In this document: one piece after another, positions 28,615-37,630 of the stretch
Layout: every line of letters starts with the position of its first letter
How positions within the stretch are numbered: position 1 is the stretch's first letter
Source of the DNA: Flavobacterium cellulosilyticum
Lineage (GTDB): Bacteria; Bacteroidota; Bacteroidia; Flavobacteriales; Flavobacteriaceae
Length of the DNA stretch: 64,000 bases
Direction of reading: 5' to 3'
Assembly: GCF_004349355.1 (NCBI RefSeq)
Contig: NZ_SMFK01000001.1
Span: 1 to 64,000 of the forward strand
Notes under the pieces: model-generated
What the model was told of the DNA's origin: nothing
What the model saw: only the letters and a program-made list of their open reading frames with translations
Databases searched by the model: none
Program-made: the position numbers and the translations under genes

Positions 28615-29445
28615 TTATTGTGGTTTTGTGTTTTTATATTCTCCCAACACTTTAAAATATTCCGCCATAATATTAATCAATGATTTTGCTTTGGCGTAAT
28701 CGTCGTATTTTTCAAAAGTGACATCAACGAAAAAAGAATATTTCCAAGGGGTTTCTATTTTTGGAAGGGATTGAATTTTAGTTAAATTCAAATTACAATC
28801 ACTCATTACATTTAGAATCGTTGCCAAACTTCCGCGTTTGTGATTCAATTCAAATTTAATGGAGGCTCTATTAATTTCATCTTCATTCACAAAAGAATTT
28901 TCTTTTTTCAGAATCACAAATCGAGTCATATTGTCCTTAATCGTTTGGATTTCTGGTGCCAATATTTCTAAATCATACATTTCAGCTGCCGTTTTACTGG
29001 CAATTGCCGCAATACCTTTGAATTGATTCCTTTGAATTCTTCTAGCGGTTTCTGCTGTATCTTTATCTTCTACTATTTTAATATTTGGATACTTTTTCAA
29101 GAATTCCATACACTGCAACAATGCCATTGGATGCGAATGTACTTCCTGAATATCCTCCAGTTTTTGTCCTTTTAAAGCCATCAAATTCTGATGAATACTC
29201 AAATAATGCTCACCAATGATGTGCAAATTATATTTATCAATCAGTGCATAATTAGGAATAATTGGTCCTGCGATAGAATTCTCAATTGCCATAACCGCTT
29301 GATCCGATTTACCTGTCAGCAAATTACTTACCAACTCTTCAAAAGACAAACATTCATCTACTTCTACATTTTGATAGAAATAATCTTGCGCCACTTGATG
29401 GTGAAAAGATCCTATTATTCCTTGAATCCCAATTTTAGTTCTCAT
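28615..29445 (-). CDS. pheA: Prephenate dehydratase
   Basis: This 276-residue enzyme turns prephenate into phenylpyruvate. The catalytic domain (about 1-180) has GIQGIIGSFHHQVA, MAIENSIAGPI and the DNMTRFVILKK motif. The C-terminal ACT domain (about 195-270) has KRGSLATILNVMSDCNLNLTKIQSLP. The usual Phe-binding signatures GALV and ESRP are changed to GSLA and QSLP. It is the first gene of the aromatic operon. A leader peptide and terminator precede it, ending 6 bases before the start codon. Confidence 0.94.
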   Translation of the reverse strand: MRTKIGIQGIIGSFHHQVAQDYFYQNVEVDECLSFEELVSNLLTGKSDQAVMAIENSIAGPIIPNYALIDKYNLHIIGEHYLSIHQNLMALKGQKLEDIQEVHSHPMALLQCMEFLKKYPNIKIVEDKDTAETARRIQRNQFKGIAAIASKTAAEMYDLEILAPEIQTIKDNMTRFVILKKENSFVNEDEINRASIKFELNHKRGSLATILNVMSDCNLNLTKIQSLPKIETPWKYSFFVDVTFEKYDDYAKAKSLINIMAEYFKVLGEYKNTKPQ

Positions 29446-29451
29446 ATAATC

Positions 29452-29480
29452 AAAAAAAAATCCTGATTTTCATCAGGATT
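29452..29480 (-). terminator. Attenuator terminator directly before pheA
   Basis: On the minus strand AATCCTGAT (29480-29472) pairs with ATCAGGATT (29467-29459) across a GAAA tetraloop and runs into nine T residues (29460-29452). The run ends 6 bases before the pheA start, so a transcript from the upstream promoter must pass it. It is in the wrong place to end any other gene. Confidence 0.9.
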
Positions 29481-29586
29481 GTATATTAGTTTTATTTGTT
29501 TCTTCATTTTTCAAATAACCATAGCACAATCCTTACTTCTTGTTAAAGAAGAAATAAAAGGTGTTGCTAAAATAAAATCGGTTATT
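29475..29586 (-). promoter_or_regulatory. Competing antiterminator and protector pairings of the pheA attenuator
   Basis: Two alternative pairings are visible. AGGATTGT at 29533-29526, starting on the last base of the leader stop codon, is an exact 8-base complement of ACAATCCT at 29482-29475, which overlaps the 5' arm of the terminator. AATAACC at 29586-29580, inside leader codons 3-5, is an exact complement of GGTTATT at 29520-29514. The first would block the terminator; the second encloses and would hinder the first. This is the classical 1:2, 2:3, 3:4 logic; function is inferred. Confidence 0.75.
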
Positions 29587-29592
29587 AGACAT
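29533..29592 (-). CDS. pheA leader peptide (Phe/Tyr-rich, 19 residues)
   Basis: The frame reads MSNNRFYFSNTFYFFFNKK and then stops at 29533-29535. Eight of 19 residues are aromatic: six Phe and two Tyr, including a run of three Phe codons. It begins about 25 bases after a consensus promoter and ends 53 bases before the terminator arm. These are the marks of a control-codon leader peptide sensing charged tRNA-Phe (and possibly tRNA-Tyr). Its role is inferred from composition and place. Confidence 0.85.
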   Translation of the reverse strand: MSNNRFYFSNTFYFFFNKK

Positions 29593-29621
29593 TGTCTTGC
29601 TCTTAATGTTAAATTTCTTTG

Positions 29622-29652
29622 CAAATGTAAATATTATTTATTGTTCCCCCAA
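29622..29652 (-). promoter_or_regulatory. Promoter of the pheA leader
   Basis: The -7 element TACATTTG lies at 29622-29629 and TTG at 29650-29652, with a 20-base spacer. Transcription should start near 29615, about 22 bases before the leader ATG. Confidence 0.8.
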
Positions 29653-29881
29653 TAATTATACTTATTTTTTCGAACAAAAAAAGAATTCTCGGTAAAAATT
29701 GCATTTCATTATAAAATAACCAAAAATAAAGTCCAAATTTGACAATTAAGCAACTACAAATTTACCAATTCTACTCCAACTCAATTAAACTGTTCTACAA
29801 TACTATTCTTGTTCTAATTAAAAAACAAGGTTCTTATAGTATTTGAGTTAAACTCGAAGATCAAAATCAGTTTCAACAATC

Positions 29882-30044
29882 TAAACCATTAAGAAAAATT
29901 AAGTTTGATGTTTTCTTAAATTACCAGAACTCATTATGCTTTAAATAGTCAAACGTGCTTTAAACACCAATGTTTTTCTTAAACCATGAAGAAAAATTAA
30001 GAAAGATTAAGTTTAGTTTATCTTAATTAACTTAATGGTTTAAT
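29882..30044. repeat. AACCATTAAGAAAAATTAAG-type dispersed repeats
   Basis: Two direct blocks (from 29882 and 29982) and an inverted end (CTTAATGGTTT near 30029-30039) share the AAACCAT-AAGAAAAATTAAG core. A closely related pair lies at 41507-41662. They occupy the gap between the pheA promoter and gldA. Confidence 0.65.
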
Positions 30045-30106
30045 AAAAAAACCATTCACAATAATACCTGTACAATCAAAAACAATAATTTATAAGATTT
30101 TCTGTT

Positions 30107-30114
30107 TACTTTTG
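30107..30114 (+). promoter_or_regulatory. -7 element of the gldA promoter
   Basis: TACTTTTG matches the Bacteroidetes -7 consensus 16 bases before the gldA ATG. No TTG is found at the usual distance, so the -33 part is weak. Confidence 0.6.
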
Positions 30115-30130
30115 TACCAAATTCAAAAGC

Positions 30131-31027
30131 ATGTCAATAGAGGTAAAAAACATATCGAAAAGTTACGGTACTCAGAAAGCATTGGACAACATTTCGTTTG
30201 CTGTTAATAAAGGGGAAATCGTTGGTTTTTTAGGTCCAAATGGAGCAGGAAAATCAACTTTGATGAAAATATTGACCACTTATATTGCTGCCGATGAAGG
30301 TGATGCATCCGTAAATGGATTTGATGTAAACTCTCAAACCAAATCTGTGCAACAATCGATTGGCTATTTGCCAGAACACAATCCGTTGTATTTGGATTTG
30401 TACGTCAGGGAATATTTGGCTTTTAATGCCGATGTTTATAAAGTGACCAAATCTCGAATCGAAGAAGTAATCCAACTAACTGGTTTAACTAGTGAAAGTC
30501 ACAAGAAAATAGGCGAATTATCGAAAGGTTTCCGTCAACGTGTGGGACTTGCCAATGCCTTATTACACAATCCTGATGTTCTCATTTTGGACGAACCCAC
30601 AACTGGATTAGACCCAAATCAATTGGTCGAAATTAGAAATGTGATTAAAAACGTGGGCAAAGACAAAACGGTTTTTCTATCCACTCATATTATGCAAGAA
30701 GTCGAAGCCATTTGTAATCGGGTTATCATTATTGACAAAGGAAAAATTGTAGCCGATAAAAAACTAGACACTTTGATTTCTGAAGATAAGGAACAAATTA
30801 TTGAAGTTGAATTTGACAAGAAAATCGAAGAAGAATTTATCTCCAAAATCGAAAATCTAGTTTCTTATAAAAACACCCATGACATGATTTGGGAATTGAC
30901 TTTCAAAGCAGACAAAGACATGCGCCCAGTAGTTTTTGATTTTGCCAATGCCAATGGATTGAAAACACTTCAACTCAACCAGAAAAACAAGAACTTAGAA
31001 GCTGTTTTTAGAGAAATCACAAAATAA
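30131..31027 (+). CDS. gldA: Gliding motility ABC transporter ATP-binding protein GldA
   Basis: This 298-residue ATPase has Walker A GPNGAGKST near residue 36, the signature LSKGFRQRVGLA near 135, Walker B VLILDEPTTGLDP near 153 and the STHIMQEVE switch histidine. Its sequence and length agree with GldA of Flavobacterium, which works with the membrane proteins GldF and GldG in gliding. Those partners are not next to it, which is the usual arrangement. It is one of the few rightward genes in this part of the window. Confidence 0.9.
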   Translation: MSIEVKNISKSYGTQKALDNISFAVNKGEIVGFLGPNGAGKSTLMKILTTYIAADEGDASVNGFDVNSQTKSVQQSIGYLPEHNPLYLDLYVREYLAFNADVYKVTKSRIEEVIQLTGLTSESHKKIGELSKGFRQRVGLANALLHNPDVLILDEPTTGLDPNQLVEIRNVIKNVGKDKTVFLSTHIMQEVEAICNRVIIIDKGKIVADKKLDTLISEDKEQIIEVEFDKKIEEEFISKIENLVSYKNTHDMIWELTFKADKDMRPVVFDFANANGLKTLQLNQKNKNLEAVFREITK

Positions 31028-31066
31028 GTAATCAGTGGTCCGTTTTTAGTGATCAGTAAAAAAATT

Positions 31067-31100
31067 AAAAGCATCATCTCAGATTGAAAATGATGCTTTT
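31067..31100 (+). terminator. Hairpin terminator after gldA
   Basis: Bases 31067-31077 pair with 31090-31100 (AAAAGCATCAT / ATGATGCTTTT), followed by T residues. It lies 40 bases past the gldA stop. Confidence 0.82.
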
Positions 31101-31118
31101 TTTTATGAATTCAAATGT

Positions 31119-31200
31119 CATAGCCCAGATGGAAGCGGCATCCTTTTTCTGGCTTCTTTAGCCAGGAAAAGATATAGCATACAGCTGGAAATAGCTCCTA
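31119..31200 (+). repeat. Dispersed intergenic repeat, copy 3
   Basis: The copy reads CATAGCCCAGATGGAAGCGG, CATCCTTTTTCTGGCT, a short loop, AGCCAGGAAAAGATATAGC and CAGCTGGAAATAGCTCC. The middle CTGGCT / AGCCAG arms pair. It lies between the convergent gldA and glycosyltransferase genes. Confidence 0.8.
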
Positions 31201-31207
31201 AAAAATA

Positions 31208-32260
31208 CTAATTATTTTTCAATACTTCGTGAATAGTCTTCATCCAATCCTCTAAATCAGTTTGATTGGTTTGAATGGCGCAACTACCGGGATTGTATGG
31301 CTTGTATTTGTCTACGACAGTTACTGAGAACAAGCCTAAAGTTGGGATTTGCGCGGCACTGGCTAAATGCATCATACCGCTATCGGCACCTATAAAAATC
31401 GCGGTATTAGCGAAAAAAGCGGTTATTTCGCGAATATCTTTGCTGTAAAATGAAGGCGCTTTGAAACCTAATTGTGATACATTTTCGACTGGTAAAATTT
31501 CTAGGATGTTATAGTCTGGAAATTGCTTTAAAAGTCTTTCGTAAAAAACGGCCCACCAATCGACCGAATAACATTTTGCTCCTGTTGCAAAAGTAAAAAT
31601 ACCTATTGTTTTTTTTGTGGCTGGCACTAATAGATCTAGCTTTTCTTTTGCTGCTTTTAGTTCAGTTTGGCTTAATTTAATTAACAATGAGGGAACTATT
31701 TTGTCCTTACTTTGGATTCCAAATTGGGCTAAATAATTTCTTAAATTATAAACAGGCTGTTTGGCAATATGTCCGTAATTATCATATTTCGACTGATCTT
31801 CCTCGTTCATTCCTCCAAAAAACTTGTATTTTGAATTGGCTAACTTTATGGACAGCCTTCCTGAAGATGAGTTTTGCTCTACATTGATTGCCAGATCATA
31901 CTTTTGTTTCCTGAGCGAAACCCAACCCTTTAAATAGGCTGAAAGTTCGTCGAAATGCTTTTTAGGAAGTTTGATGATTTGTCCTATGTTGGTATAATTT
32001 TCGAAAACTATTGGCGCCATATTTCCTTTTACGAAGATATCTATAGTGCAGTTGGGGAAAGTTTGAGAAACTTCTTGAACTAGTGGTGTGATTAATAATA
32101 AATTCCCCAGTCTATGATTGGGTCTTGAGATTAAAACTCTTTTTATTTGAGAAGGGTCCATTATTCCGTTTGCAGGTCCTATGTTGTTTTTTCCAATATT
32201 CCCAAAAACAGCTGCAGTTAAAACTCGTCTGAATGGGTTAATTTTACTTAATAATTTCAT
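31208..32260 (-). CDS. Glycosyltransferase family 9 (heptosyltransferase-like) protein
   Basis: This 350-residue GT9 enzyme has two Rossmann halves. The N-terminal half carries RVLISRPNHRLGNLLLITPLVQEV near residue 40. The C-terminal half carries FIGADSGMMHLASAAQIPTLGLF near 290, the nucleotide-sugar binding motif. Family members add heptose or related sugars to lipopolysaccharide core. The acceptor here is not evident. It lies next to metF but probably belongs to envelope synthesis. Confidence 0.87.
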   Translation of the reverse strand: MKLLSKINPFRRVLTAAVFGNIGKNNIGPANGIMDPSQIKRVLISRPNHRLGNLLLITPLVQEVSQTFPNCTIDIFVKGNMAPIVFENYTNIGQIIKLPKKHFDELSAYLKGWVSLRKQKYDLAINVEQNSSSGRLSIKLANSKYKFFGGMNEEDQSKYDNYGHIAKQPVYNLRNYLAQFGIQSKDKIVPSLLIKLSQTELKAAKEKLDLLVPATKKTIGIFTFATGAKCYSVDWWAVFYERLLKQFPDYNILEILPVENVSQLGFKAPSFYSKDIREITAFFANTAIFIGADSGMMHLASAAQIPTLGLFSVTVVDKYKPYNPGSCAIQTNQTDLEDWMKTIHEVLKNN

Positions 32261-32328
32261 ATTTACTTTTATAAAGAAGAACTAATAATTATATTTTTTA
32301 AATTAATTCAGATAATTTGGAAAAAAAA

Positions 32329-33282
32329 TTAAAAAACCCGACTCGCAATATTATAAATGTTATCTGATTTACCCATCGAATAATAATGTACACAAGGCAC
32401 ACCAAATTCTATCAATTCTTTGGATTGTTGCACTGCAAAATCTACTCCTATTTGGCGAACTTCAATATTATCTTTGGCTTGCTCAATAGATGTAATCAAA
32501 CTTTCAGGCATATCCAACCAAAAAACTTGAGGCAACAACTGCAAATGTCGCTTTACAGCAACAGGTTTGATACCTGGAATAATAGGCACTGTAATTCCGA
32601 TTGCTCGAGCTGCTTCGACAAACCTAAAATAACGCTGATTGTCAAAAAACATTTGAGTAACTACATAATCGGCACCAGCAACTACTTTTTCCTTCAAACG
32701 TTTCAAATCGGCTTCTAAACTTGGTGCTTCGATATGTTTTTCGGGATATCCCGCTACACCAATACAAAAATCTGGCGCACTCTGCATAGGCAATGTTTCA
32801 TGCAAAAATCGTCCTGAGTTCATCGCTTTGATTTGTTTAACCAAATCAACTGCATAATTATTACCGCCTTTCATTGGTTCAAAATATTTCTCCCCTTTCA
32901 TTGGATCTCCACGAAGGGCAACTAAATTATCGATTCCCAAATAATGGCAATCAACCAATAAATATTCGGTTTCTTCTTTTGTAAAGCCACCACACAACAC
33001 ATGAGGAATAGCGTCTACACCATATTTATGTTGGATAGAAGCACAAATCCCAACTGTTCCCGGACGCATACGCGTGATGCGACGATCAAAAAGTCCGTCT
33101 TTCTCGATGTACACATATTCTTCTCTCGAAGTGGTTACATCTATAAACGGTGGTTTGAACTCCATTAACGGATCTATATTGGCATACAAATCTTTAATAT
33201 TACTTCCTTTTTGAGGCGGAACAATCTCAAATGAGAATAAAGGTTTCCCTTTGGCGTCTTCTATATGTTGTGTTACTTTCAT
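32329..33282 (-). CDS. metF: Methylenetetrahydrofolate reductase
   Basis: This 317-residue flavoprotein reduces 5,10-methylene-THF to 5-methyl-THF, the methyl donor for MetH. It has the TIM-barrel pattern FSFEIVPPQKGSNI, VTTSREEYVY, LRGDPMKGE and GVAGYPEKHIEAP. QMFFDNQRYFRFV and PGIKPV follow. It is downstream of split metH in what looks like one transcription direction under SAM-I control upstream. Confidence 0.95.
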   Translation of the reverse strand: MKVTQHIEDAKGKPLFSFEIVPPQKGSNIKDLYANIDPLMEFKPPFIDVTTSREEYVYIEKDGLFDRRITRMRPGTVGICASIQHKYGVDAIPHVLCGGFTKEETEYLLVDCHYLGIDNLVALRGDPMKGEKYFEPMKGGNNYAVDLVKQIKAMNSGRFLHETLPMQSAPDFCIGVAGYPEKHIEAPSLEADLKRLKEKVVAGADYVVTQMFFDNQRYFRFVEAARAIGITVPIIPGIKPVAVKRHLQLLPQVFWLDMPESLITSIEQAKDNIEVRQIGVDFAVQQSKELIEFGVPCVHYYSMGKSDNIYNIASRVF

Positions 33283-33288
33283 TATTTT

Positions 33289-33366
33289 TGGTTGTTGGTT
33301 GTTGGTTGATAGTTGATGGTTGATGTACTAAACCCCATCAACTAAATACTATCAACCAACAACTAA
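33289..33366. repeat. GTTGGTTG-type repeat downstream of the four-helix-bundle gene
   Basis: Units such as GGTTGTTGGTTGATAGTTGA are followed by inverted ATCAACCAACAAC-like units. The same kind of sequence lies on the other side of the four-helix-bundle gene at 33727-33818 and at 27360-27421. Confidence 0.7.
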
Positions 33367-33719
33367 ATTTTACTTTTATAATAATTTATAAATCCATTCA
33401 AAAGCTTTTTACAACTCTGAATCTGTTCAAAAGCAATATTAAAATTATCAGAATCAATATACTTCTGATCTAATGCTAAATAATACTGTGTTTCTAATTC
33501 ATATAACGACCCTCTTGAAATATGTAAAAAATGCAAGGTATCCTTTGATGTTTGTCGACCACAACCCTCAGCAATATTGGAAGGTATAGAAATTGCAGCT
33601 CTTCGCATCTGATTGGTCAAACCAAACAATTCTTCTTTGGGAAATAATTTAGATGAATCATACAACAAATTAACTAGTTTTCTAGCTTCAATCCAAACCT
33701 CTAATTTATTGTACTCCAT
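33363..33719 (-). CDS. Four-helix-bundle protein (S23 / IVS type)
   Basis: This 118-residue protein has the S23-type pattern MEYNKLEVWIEARKLVNLLY, LTNQMRRAAISIPSNIAEGCGR and LYELETQYYLALD. The start at 33719 is preferred because upstream in-frame codons lie inside intergenic repeats. The family is known from insertions in 23S rRNA genes, from stand-alone genes and from the Avd proteins of diversity-generating retroelements. No retroelement is nearby here. GTTGGTTG repeats flank it on both sides inside the metF-metH cluster. Confidence 0.87.
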   Translation of the reverse strand: MEYNKLEVWIEARKLVNLLYDSSKLFPKEELFGLTNQMRRAAISIPSNIAEGCGRQTSKDTLHFLHISRGSLYELETQYYLALDQKYIDSDNFNIAFEQIQSCKKLLNGFINYYKSKI

Positions 33720-33726
33720 TTTTTGT

Positions 33727-33818
33727 TTGGTTGTAAGTTGATAGTTGTTGGTTGATAGAAAAAACTTGATGATGATTGGAAAATCCATCAACCATCAACC
33801 AATCACCAACAACCAAAA
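33727..33818. repeat. GTTGGTTG-type repeat upstream of the four-helix-bundle gene
   Basis: The stretch opens with TTGGTTGTAAGTTGATAGTT and closes with CATCAACCATCAACCAATCA. The two ends are inverted relative to each other. It bounds the four-helix-bundle gene on its metH side. Confidence 0.7.
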
Positions 33819-33821
33819 TCT

Positions 33822-36503
33822 TTAATCCGCTATATTAGGACTCAACCATTTCGAAGCTTTATCTGTTGAGATACTTCTGCGTTTGGCATAATCAATTACT
33901 TGGTCTTCTTTGATTTTTCCGAGTCCAAAATACTTACTTTCTGGATTCGCAAAATAATAACCCGATACCGAAGACGCTGGCCACATTGCCATACTTTCGG
34001 TCAAAGTTACTCCAATTTCTTCTTCTACTTTTAATAATTTCCAAATTGTTGGTTTCTCCAAATGGTCAGGACAAGCTGGATAACCTGGAGCTGGACGCAT
34101 CCCTTTGTAGCTTTCTTCGATTAAGGATTCAGTTGACAAAGCTTCGTCTGGAGAATAACCCCAAATTTCTTTACGGATTTGTTCGTGCAAATATTCAGCA
34201 AAAGCTTCCGCCAAACGATCCGCTAATGCTTTGACCATAATCGAATTGTAATCGTCTAAATTGTCTCTGTATTCATCGGCCCATTCGTCCACACCAAAAC
34301 CGGTAGTTACACAGAAAGCACCCATATAATCGGTTACTCCATTGTCTTTTGGCGCGATAAAATCGGCCAAAGCAATATTTGGTGCTCCCTTAGTTTTTTG
34401 TGCTTGCTGACGTAGAGTCAAGAACTTTTCTATTTCTTTTCCACTTTCATCATACAACTGAATATCATCATCGTTAACTTGGTTCGCAGGGAAGATTCCG
34501 TAGATTCCTTTGGCAGTGAATTTTTTCTCTTTCAAAATAACGTCCAACATTTCCTTAGCATCTGCAAAAACCGAAGTAGCTTGTTCCCCTACTACCTCAT
34601 CGGTCAAAATCGCAGGATATTTTCCGTGCAATTCCCAAGTTCTAAAAAAAGGCGTCCAGTCAATATATGGAACCAACACATCCAAATCGACTTCAAAACT
34701 TTTTGTCCCGATGAAATTGGGTTTCTTTGGCGTATAGTTTGCCCAATCCAATTGCAATTTATTTTTACGTGCTTGTTCAATAGTCAAGAAATTCTTGTCT
34801 CTCGAACGACTTAAAAAAGCTTCTCTAAACACATCATAGTCTTCACGAATTCCAGCAGTATAGGTTTCTTTATTATGGTCTAATAAATTCCCTGCAACCG
34901 TAACCGCTCTCGAAGCATCATTAACGTGTATAACTGTTTCTTTATATTGCGGTGCAATTTTAACGGCAGTATGTGCACGCGAAGTCGTTGCGCCACCTAT
35001 CATGACTGGAATTTTCATTCCTCTTTTGTCCAATTCTTTGGCGAGATACACCATTTCGTCCAATGATGGCGTTATCAAACCGCTTAATCCAATAATATCA
35101 ACTTCATGTTCAATAGCAGCAGCAATAATTTTCTCTGGCGCTACCATTACTCCAAGGTCAATAATTTCATAATTATTACAAGCTAATACCACCGAAACAA
35201 TGTTTTTTCCAATATCATGAACATCCCCTTTTACGGTAGCCATCAATATTTTTCCGTTTCCTTGTTTGTCTCCCGCTTGTTTCGAGGCTTCAATATAAGG
35301 CAACAAATAAGCCACGGCTTTTTTCATGACACGTGCCGATTTTACCACCTGCGGCAAAAACATCTTCCCGGATCCAAACAAATCTCCAACGACATTCATA
35401 CCCGTCATCAAGTTGATTTCAATCACTTCAATTGGTTTTGTAGCGGCTAATCTTGCTTCTTCAACATCTTCTTCTATAAAAGCATCCACTCCTTTTACTA
35501 ATGAGTGCGTGATTCTTTCTTGAACGGTTCCAAAACGCCACTCTTGCACTTCCTTTTCAGTTGCTTTTGGTCCGCCTTTTACATTCTCTGCCAAATCCAA
35601 CAAACGTTCTGTAGCATCATCACGACGGTTCAAAATCACATCTTCTACATGTTCTAATAAGTCTTTTGGAATGTCATCATAAATCGTCAACATTTCTGGA
35701 TTTACAATTCCCATTGTCATTCCGTTTTGGATGGCGTGGTACAAGAAAACCGAGTGCATCGCCTCTCTCACCGTATCATTTCCTCTAAACGAAAACGAAA
35801 CATTACTCACACCTCCACTAATATGTGCGTGTGGCAAATTGTCGCGAACCCATCTGGTTCCTCTAAAGAAATCCAAAGCGTTCAAACGGTGCTCTTCCAT
35901 TCCAGTTGCAACTGGAAATATATTCAAATCGAAAATAATATCCTGAGGTGGAAAACCCACTTTATTCACTAAAATATCATACGAACGTTGGCATATCTCA
36001 ACTCTCCTATCGTAATTATCAGCTTGACCTGTTTCGTCAAAAGCCATAATAATGGCTGCAGCTCCATAGCGTTTTATCAATTGGGCATGATGAATAAATT
36101 GCTCTTCTCCTTCTTTTAAAGATATCGAGTTTACAACACTTTTCCCTTGCACCACTTTCAAACCGGCTTCGATAATATCCCATTTCGAGCTATCAATCAT
36201 AATTGGCACACGAGCAATATCCGGTTCAGCAGCAATTAAGTTCAGGAATTTCACCATCGCATATTCGCCATCTAGCATTCCCTCATCCATATTAATATCG
36301 ATGATTTGCGCTCCACCTTCTACTTGCTCCTTGGCAATACTCAACGCTTCATCGTATTTTTCTTCCTTGATTAATCGAAGGAATTTTCTAGAACCCGTCA
36401 CATTCGTACGTTCCCCAATGTTTACAAAAACACTTTCTGGCGTAATGATTAAGGGTTCTAATCCCGATAAAACTAAATTTCTTCTCTTTTCTTCTGCTGC
36501 CAT
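33822..36503 (-). CDS. metH: Methionine synthase, folate/cobalamin/activation part (split MetH, large subunit)
   Basis: This 893-residue protein holds the domains that follow the homocysteine module in MetH. A pterin-binding barrel opens with [19 protein letters not shown]12-binding module has [13 protein letters not shown] near residue 430 and [13 protein letters not shown]. The SAM-dependent activation domain is near 600-890 with [12 protein letters not shown]. It receives methyl from 5-methyl-THF on cobalamin and passes it to homocysteine held by the other subunit. MetH is split in this window, with the small subunit at 37688-38689, a layout common in Flavobacteriia. Confidence 0.95.
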   Translation of the reverse strand: MAAEEKRRNLVLSGLEPLIITPESVFVNIGERTNVTGSRKFLRLIKEEKYDEALSIAKEQVEGGAQIIDINMDEGMLDGEYAMVKFLNLIAAEPDIARVPIMIDSSKWDIIEAGLKVVQGKSVVNSISLKEGEEQFIHHAQLIKRYGAAAIIMAFDETGQADNYDRRVEICQRSYDILVNKVGFPPQDIIFDLNIFPVATGMEEHRLNALDFFRGTRWVRDNLPHAHISGGVSNVSFSFRGNDTVREAMHSVFLYHAIQNGMTMGIVNPEMLTIYDDIPKDLLEHVEDVILNRRDDATERLLDLAENVKGGPKATEKEVQEWRFGTVQERITHSLVKGVDAFIEEDVEEARLAATKPIEVIEINLMTGMNVVGDLFGSGKMFLPQVVKSARVMKKAVAYLLPYIEASKQAGDKQGNGKILMATVKGDVHDIGKNIVSVVLACNNYEIIDLGVMVAPEKIIAAAIEHEVDIIGLSGLITPSLDEMVYLAKELDKRGMKIPVMIGGATTSRAHTAVKIAPQYKETVIHVNDASRAVTVAGNLLDHNKETYTAGIREDYDVFREAFLSRSRDKNFLTIEQARKNKLQLDWANYTPKKPNFIGTKSFEVDLDVLVPYIDWTPFFRTWELHGKYPAILTDEVVGEQATSVFADAKEMLDVILKEKKFTAKGIYGIFPANQVNDDDIQLYDESGKEIEKFLTLRQQAQKTKGAPNIALADFIAPKDNGVTDYMGAFCVTTGFGVDEWADEYRDNLDDYNSIMVKALADRLAEAFAEYLHEQIRKEIWGYSPDEALSTESLIEESYKGMRPAPGYPACPDHLEKPTIWKLLKVEEEIGVTLTESMAMWPASSVSGYYFANPESKYFGLGKIKEDQVIDYAKRRSISTDKASKWLSPNIAD

Positions 36504-36519
36504 TATTTTGTTTATTTGT

Positions 36520-36850
36520 CCTGCAAGGTTTCAAAAACTTTGCAGGTATCACTTTTCATCTCTTCATATTTTGGGCGTGTCCCAAAAGGGCCGGGCTGTT
36601 CGCTCTATCTTTTGTTCCGTTATCACTTCACAAAAGGATGCCGCTGCTATCCCTCACGGGGGCATTTTGCATCTCAATTTCATACCATTCAACGGATTAA
36701 AATCCGTTGCTACAAGATGTGTCGTTCCTACGGAACTTATTCTGTTGCTAGCGAGAGCGTCCCGCTCGTGCCTATCTCAATATTTAATTTTACCTTTTTT
36801 TACCTGCCTATGTTGGTTGGCACGAGTGGGATACTCGCGCTAGCTGGGTC
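36520..36850. repeat. Mosaic of flavobacterial dispersed repeats
   Basis: Within about 330 bases lie several repeat-like pieces. There is a CCTGCAAGGTTT / AACTTTGCAGG hairpin at 36520-36546. A GGGCGTGTCCCAAAAGGGCC block follows near 36569. A CAACGGATTAAAATCCGTTG hairpin lies near 36690-36710. GCGAGAGCGTCCCGCTCGTG and CACGAGTGGGATACTCGCGC face each other near 36751-36840. No gene is supported here; open frames on the plus strand read through the repeats and metH. Confidence 0.7.
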
Positions 36851-36868
36851 TATCGGCAATAAATTATT

Positions 36869-37630
36869 TTATTCAGGATTCGCCTGTAATATATTTACTT
36901 TTAATTTAGTTATTTCAGATAAATAATTAATTATCTCTTCTTGCCTATTATTGTCATCTTCAAGACCTCTACTAGTATCCCAATGTCCATCATCATTAAA
37001 TTTAATAAAATAAGATGGAGTTTGATTCTCTCCGGTATTTGGATTTATAGGTTGAATATAATTTATAGATTTGATTTCAGAAAAGGAATAAGTTTTATCT
37101 GTAAAAGTTAAAAAATCATTTAATACAATTTTTTCTTTATAAATATTAACCGAATAATCAGACAAAAGTATCATTAATACAACAGCTCCAATTCCTGATA
37201 TCCACATCATATAATTAAATATTTTCATTCCATCGGCACCAGTTTTTAAATCCGAATACAAAATAAATTCATCAAAATCCTCTTTTAATATAAACTTATA
37301 TATAAATATCATTGGAAACTTTACAAAGCCAAAAGACAAAACTAGTGCTGGCATAAACCACATTAATCTACTTGTAACTATATGGTATGTAATTTCAGAA
37401 TCATTATTCTCTGGCGAATAAAAAATTATTGAGAATAATAAACCAATTAAATAGGTCATTAAAGGAATTAAAATCAATATTAAAATCAAAGACAACTTAT
37501 CCCATTTCTGATATTTATTATTCAGAGCTGGAAAATCAATTTCCGAATGGTTTACTGGTAATTTGAGAGGCACGAATTTTGCAAGTAAAAATATAACTAG
37601 TGCTGTGATTGGGTAAATTAACAAAGTCAT
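36869..37630 (-). CDS. Hypothetical membrane protein between the two metH halves
   Basis: This 253-residue protein has hydrophobic segments near residues 1-20, 46-70, 88-112 and 140-160, then a soluble C-terminal part (about 165-253). That part has an alternating beta pattern (KIVLNDFLTFTDKTYSFSEI), perhaps PH-like. I do not recognise a family with confidence. It is A/T-richer in codon use than the metH genes beside it and sits next to a repeat mosaic, which suggests insertion into a former metH operon. Confidence 0.65.
   Translation of the reverse strand: MTLLIYPITALVIFLLAKFVPLKLPVNHSEIDFPALNNKYQKWDKLSLILILILIPLMTYLIGLLFSIIFYSPENNDSEITYHIVTSRLMWFMPALVLSFGFVKFPMIFIYKFILKEDFDEFILYSDLKTGADGMKIFNYMMWISGIGAVVLMILLSDYSVNIYKEKIVLNDFLTFTDKTYSFSEIKSINYIQPINPNTGENQTPSYFIKFNDDGHWDTSRGLEDDNNRQEEIINYLSEITKLKVNILQANPE

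Noticed and set aside
33363..33719. Diversity-generating retroelement around the four-helix-bundle gene
   Set aside because: No reverse transcriptase and no template/variable repeat pair were seen nearby, so the Avd link is only a distant family resemblance.
36301..36926. Two long plus-strand frames (180 and 136 codons) antisense to metH
   Set aside because: They run through metH on the other strand and then through the repeat mosaic; neither has a start context or a recognisable domain.
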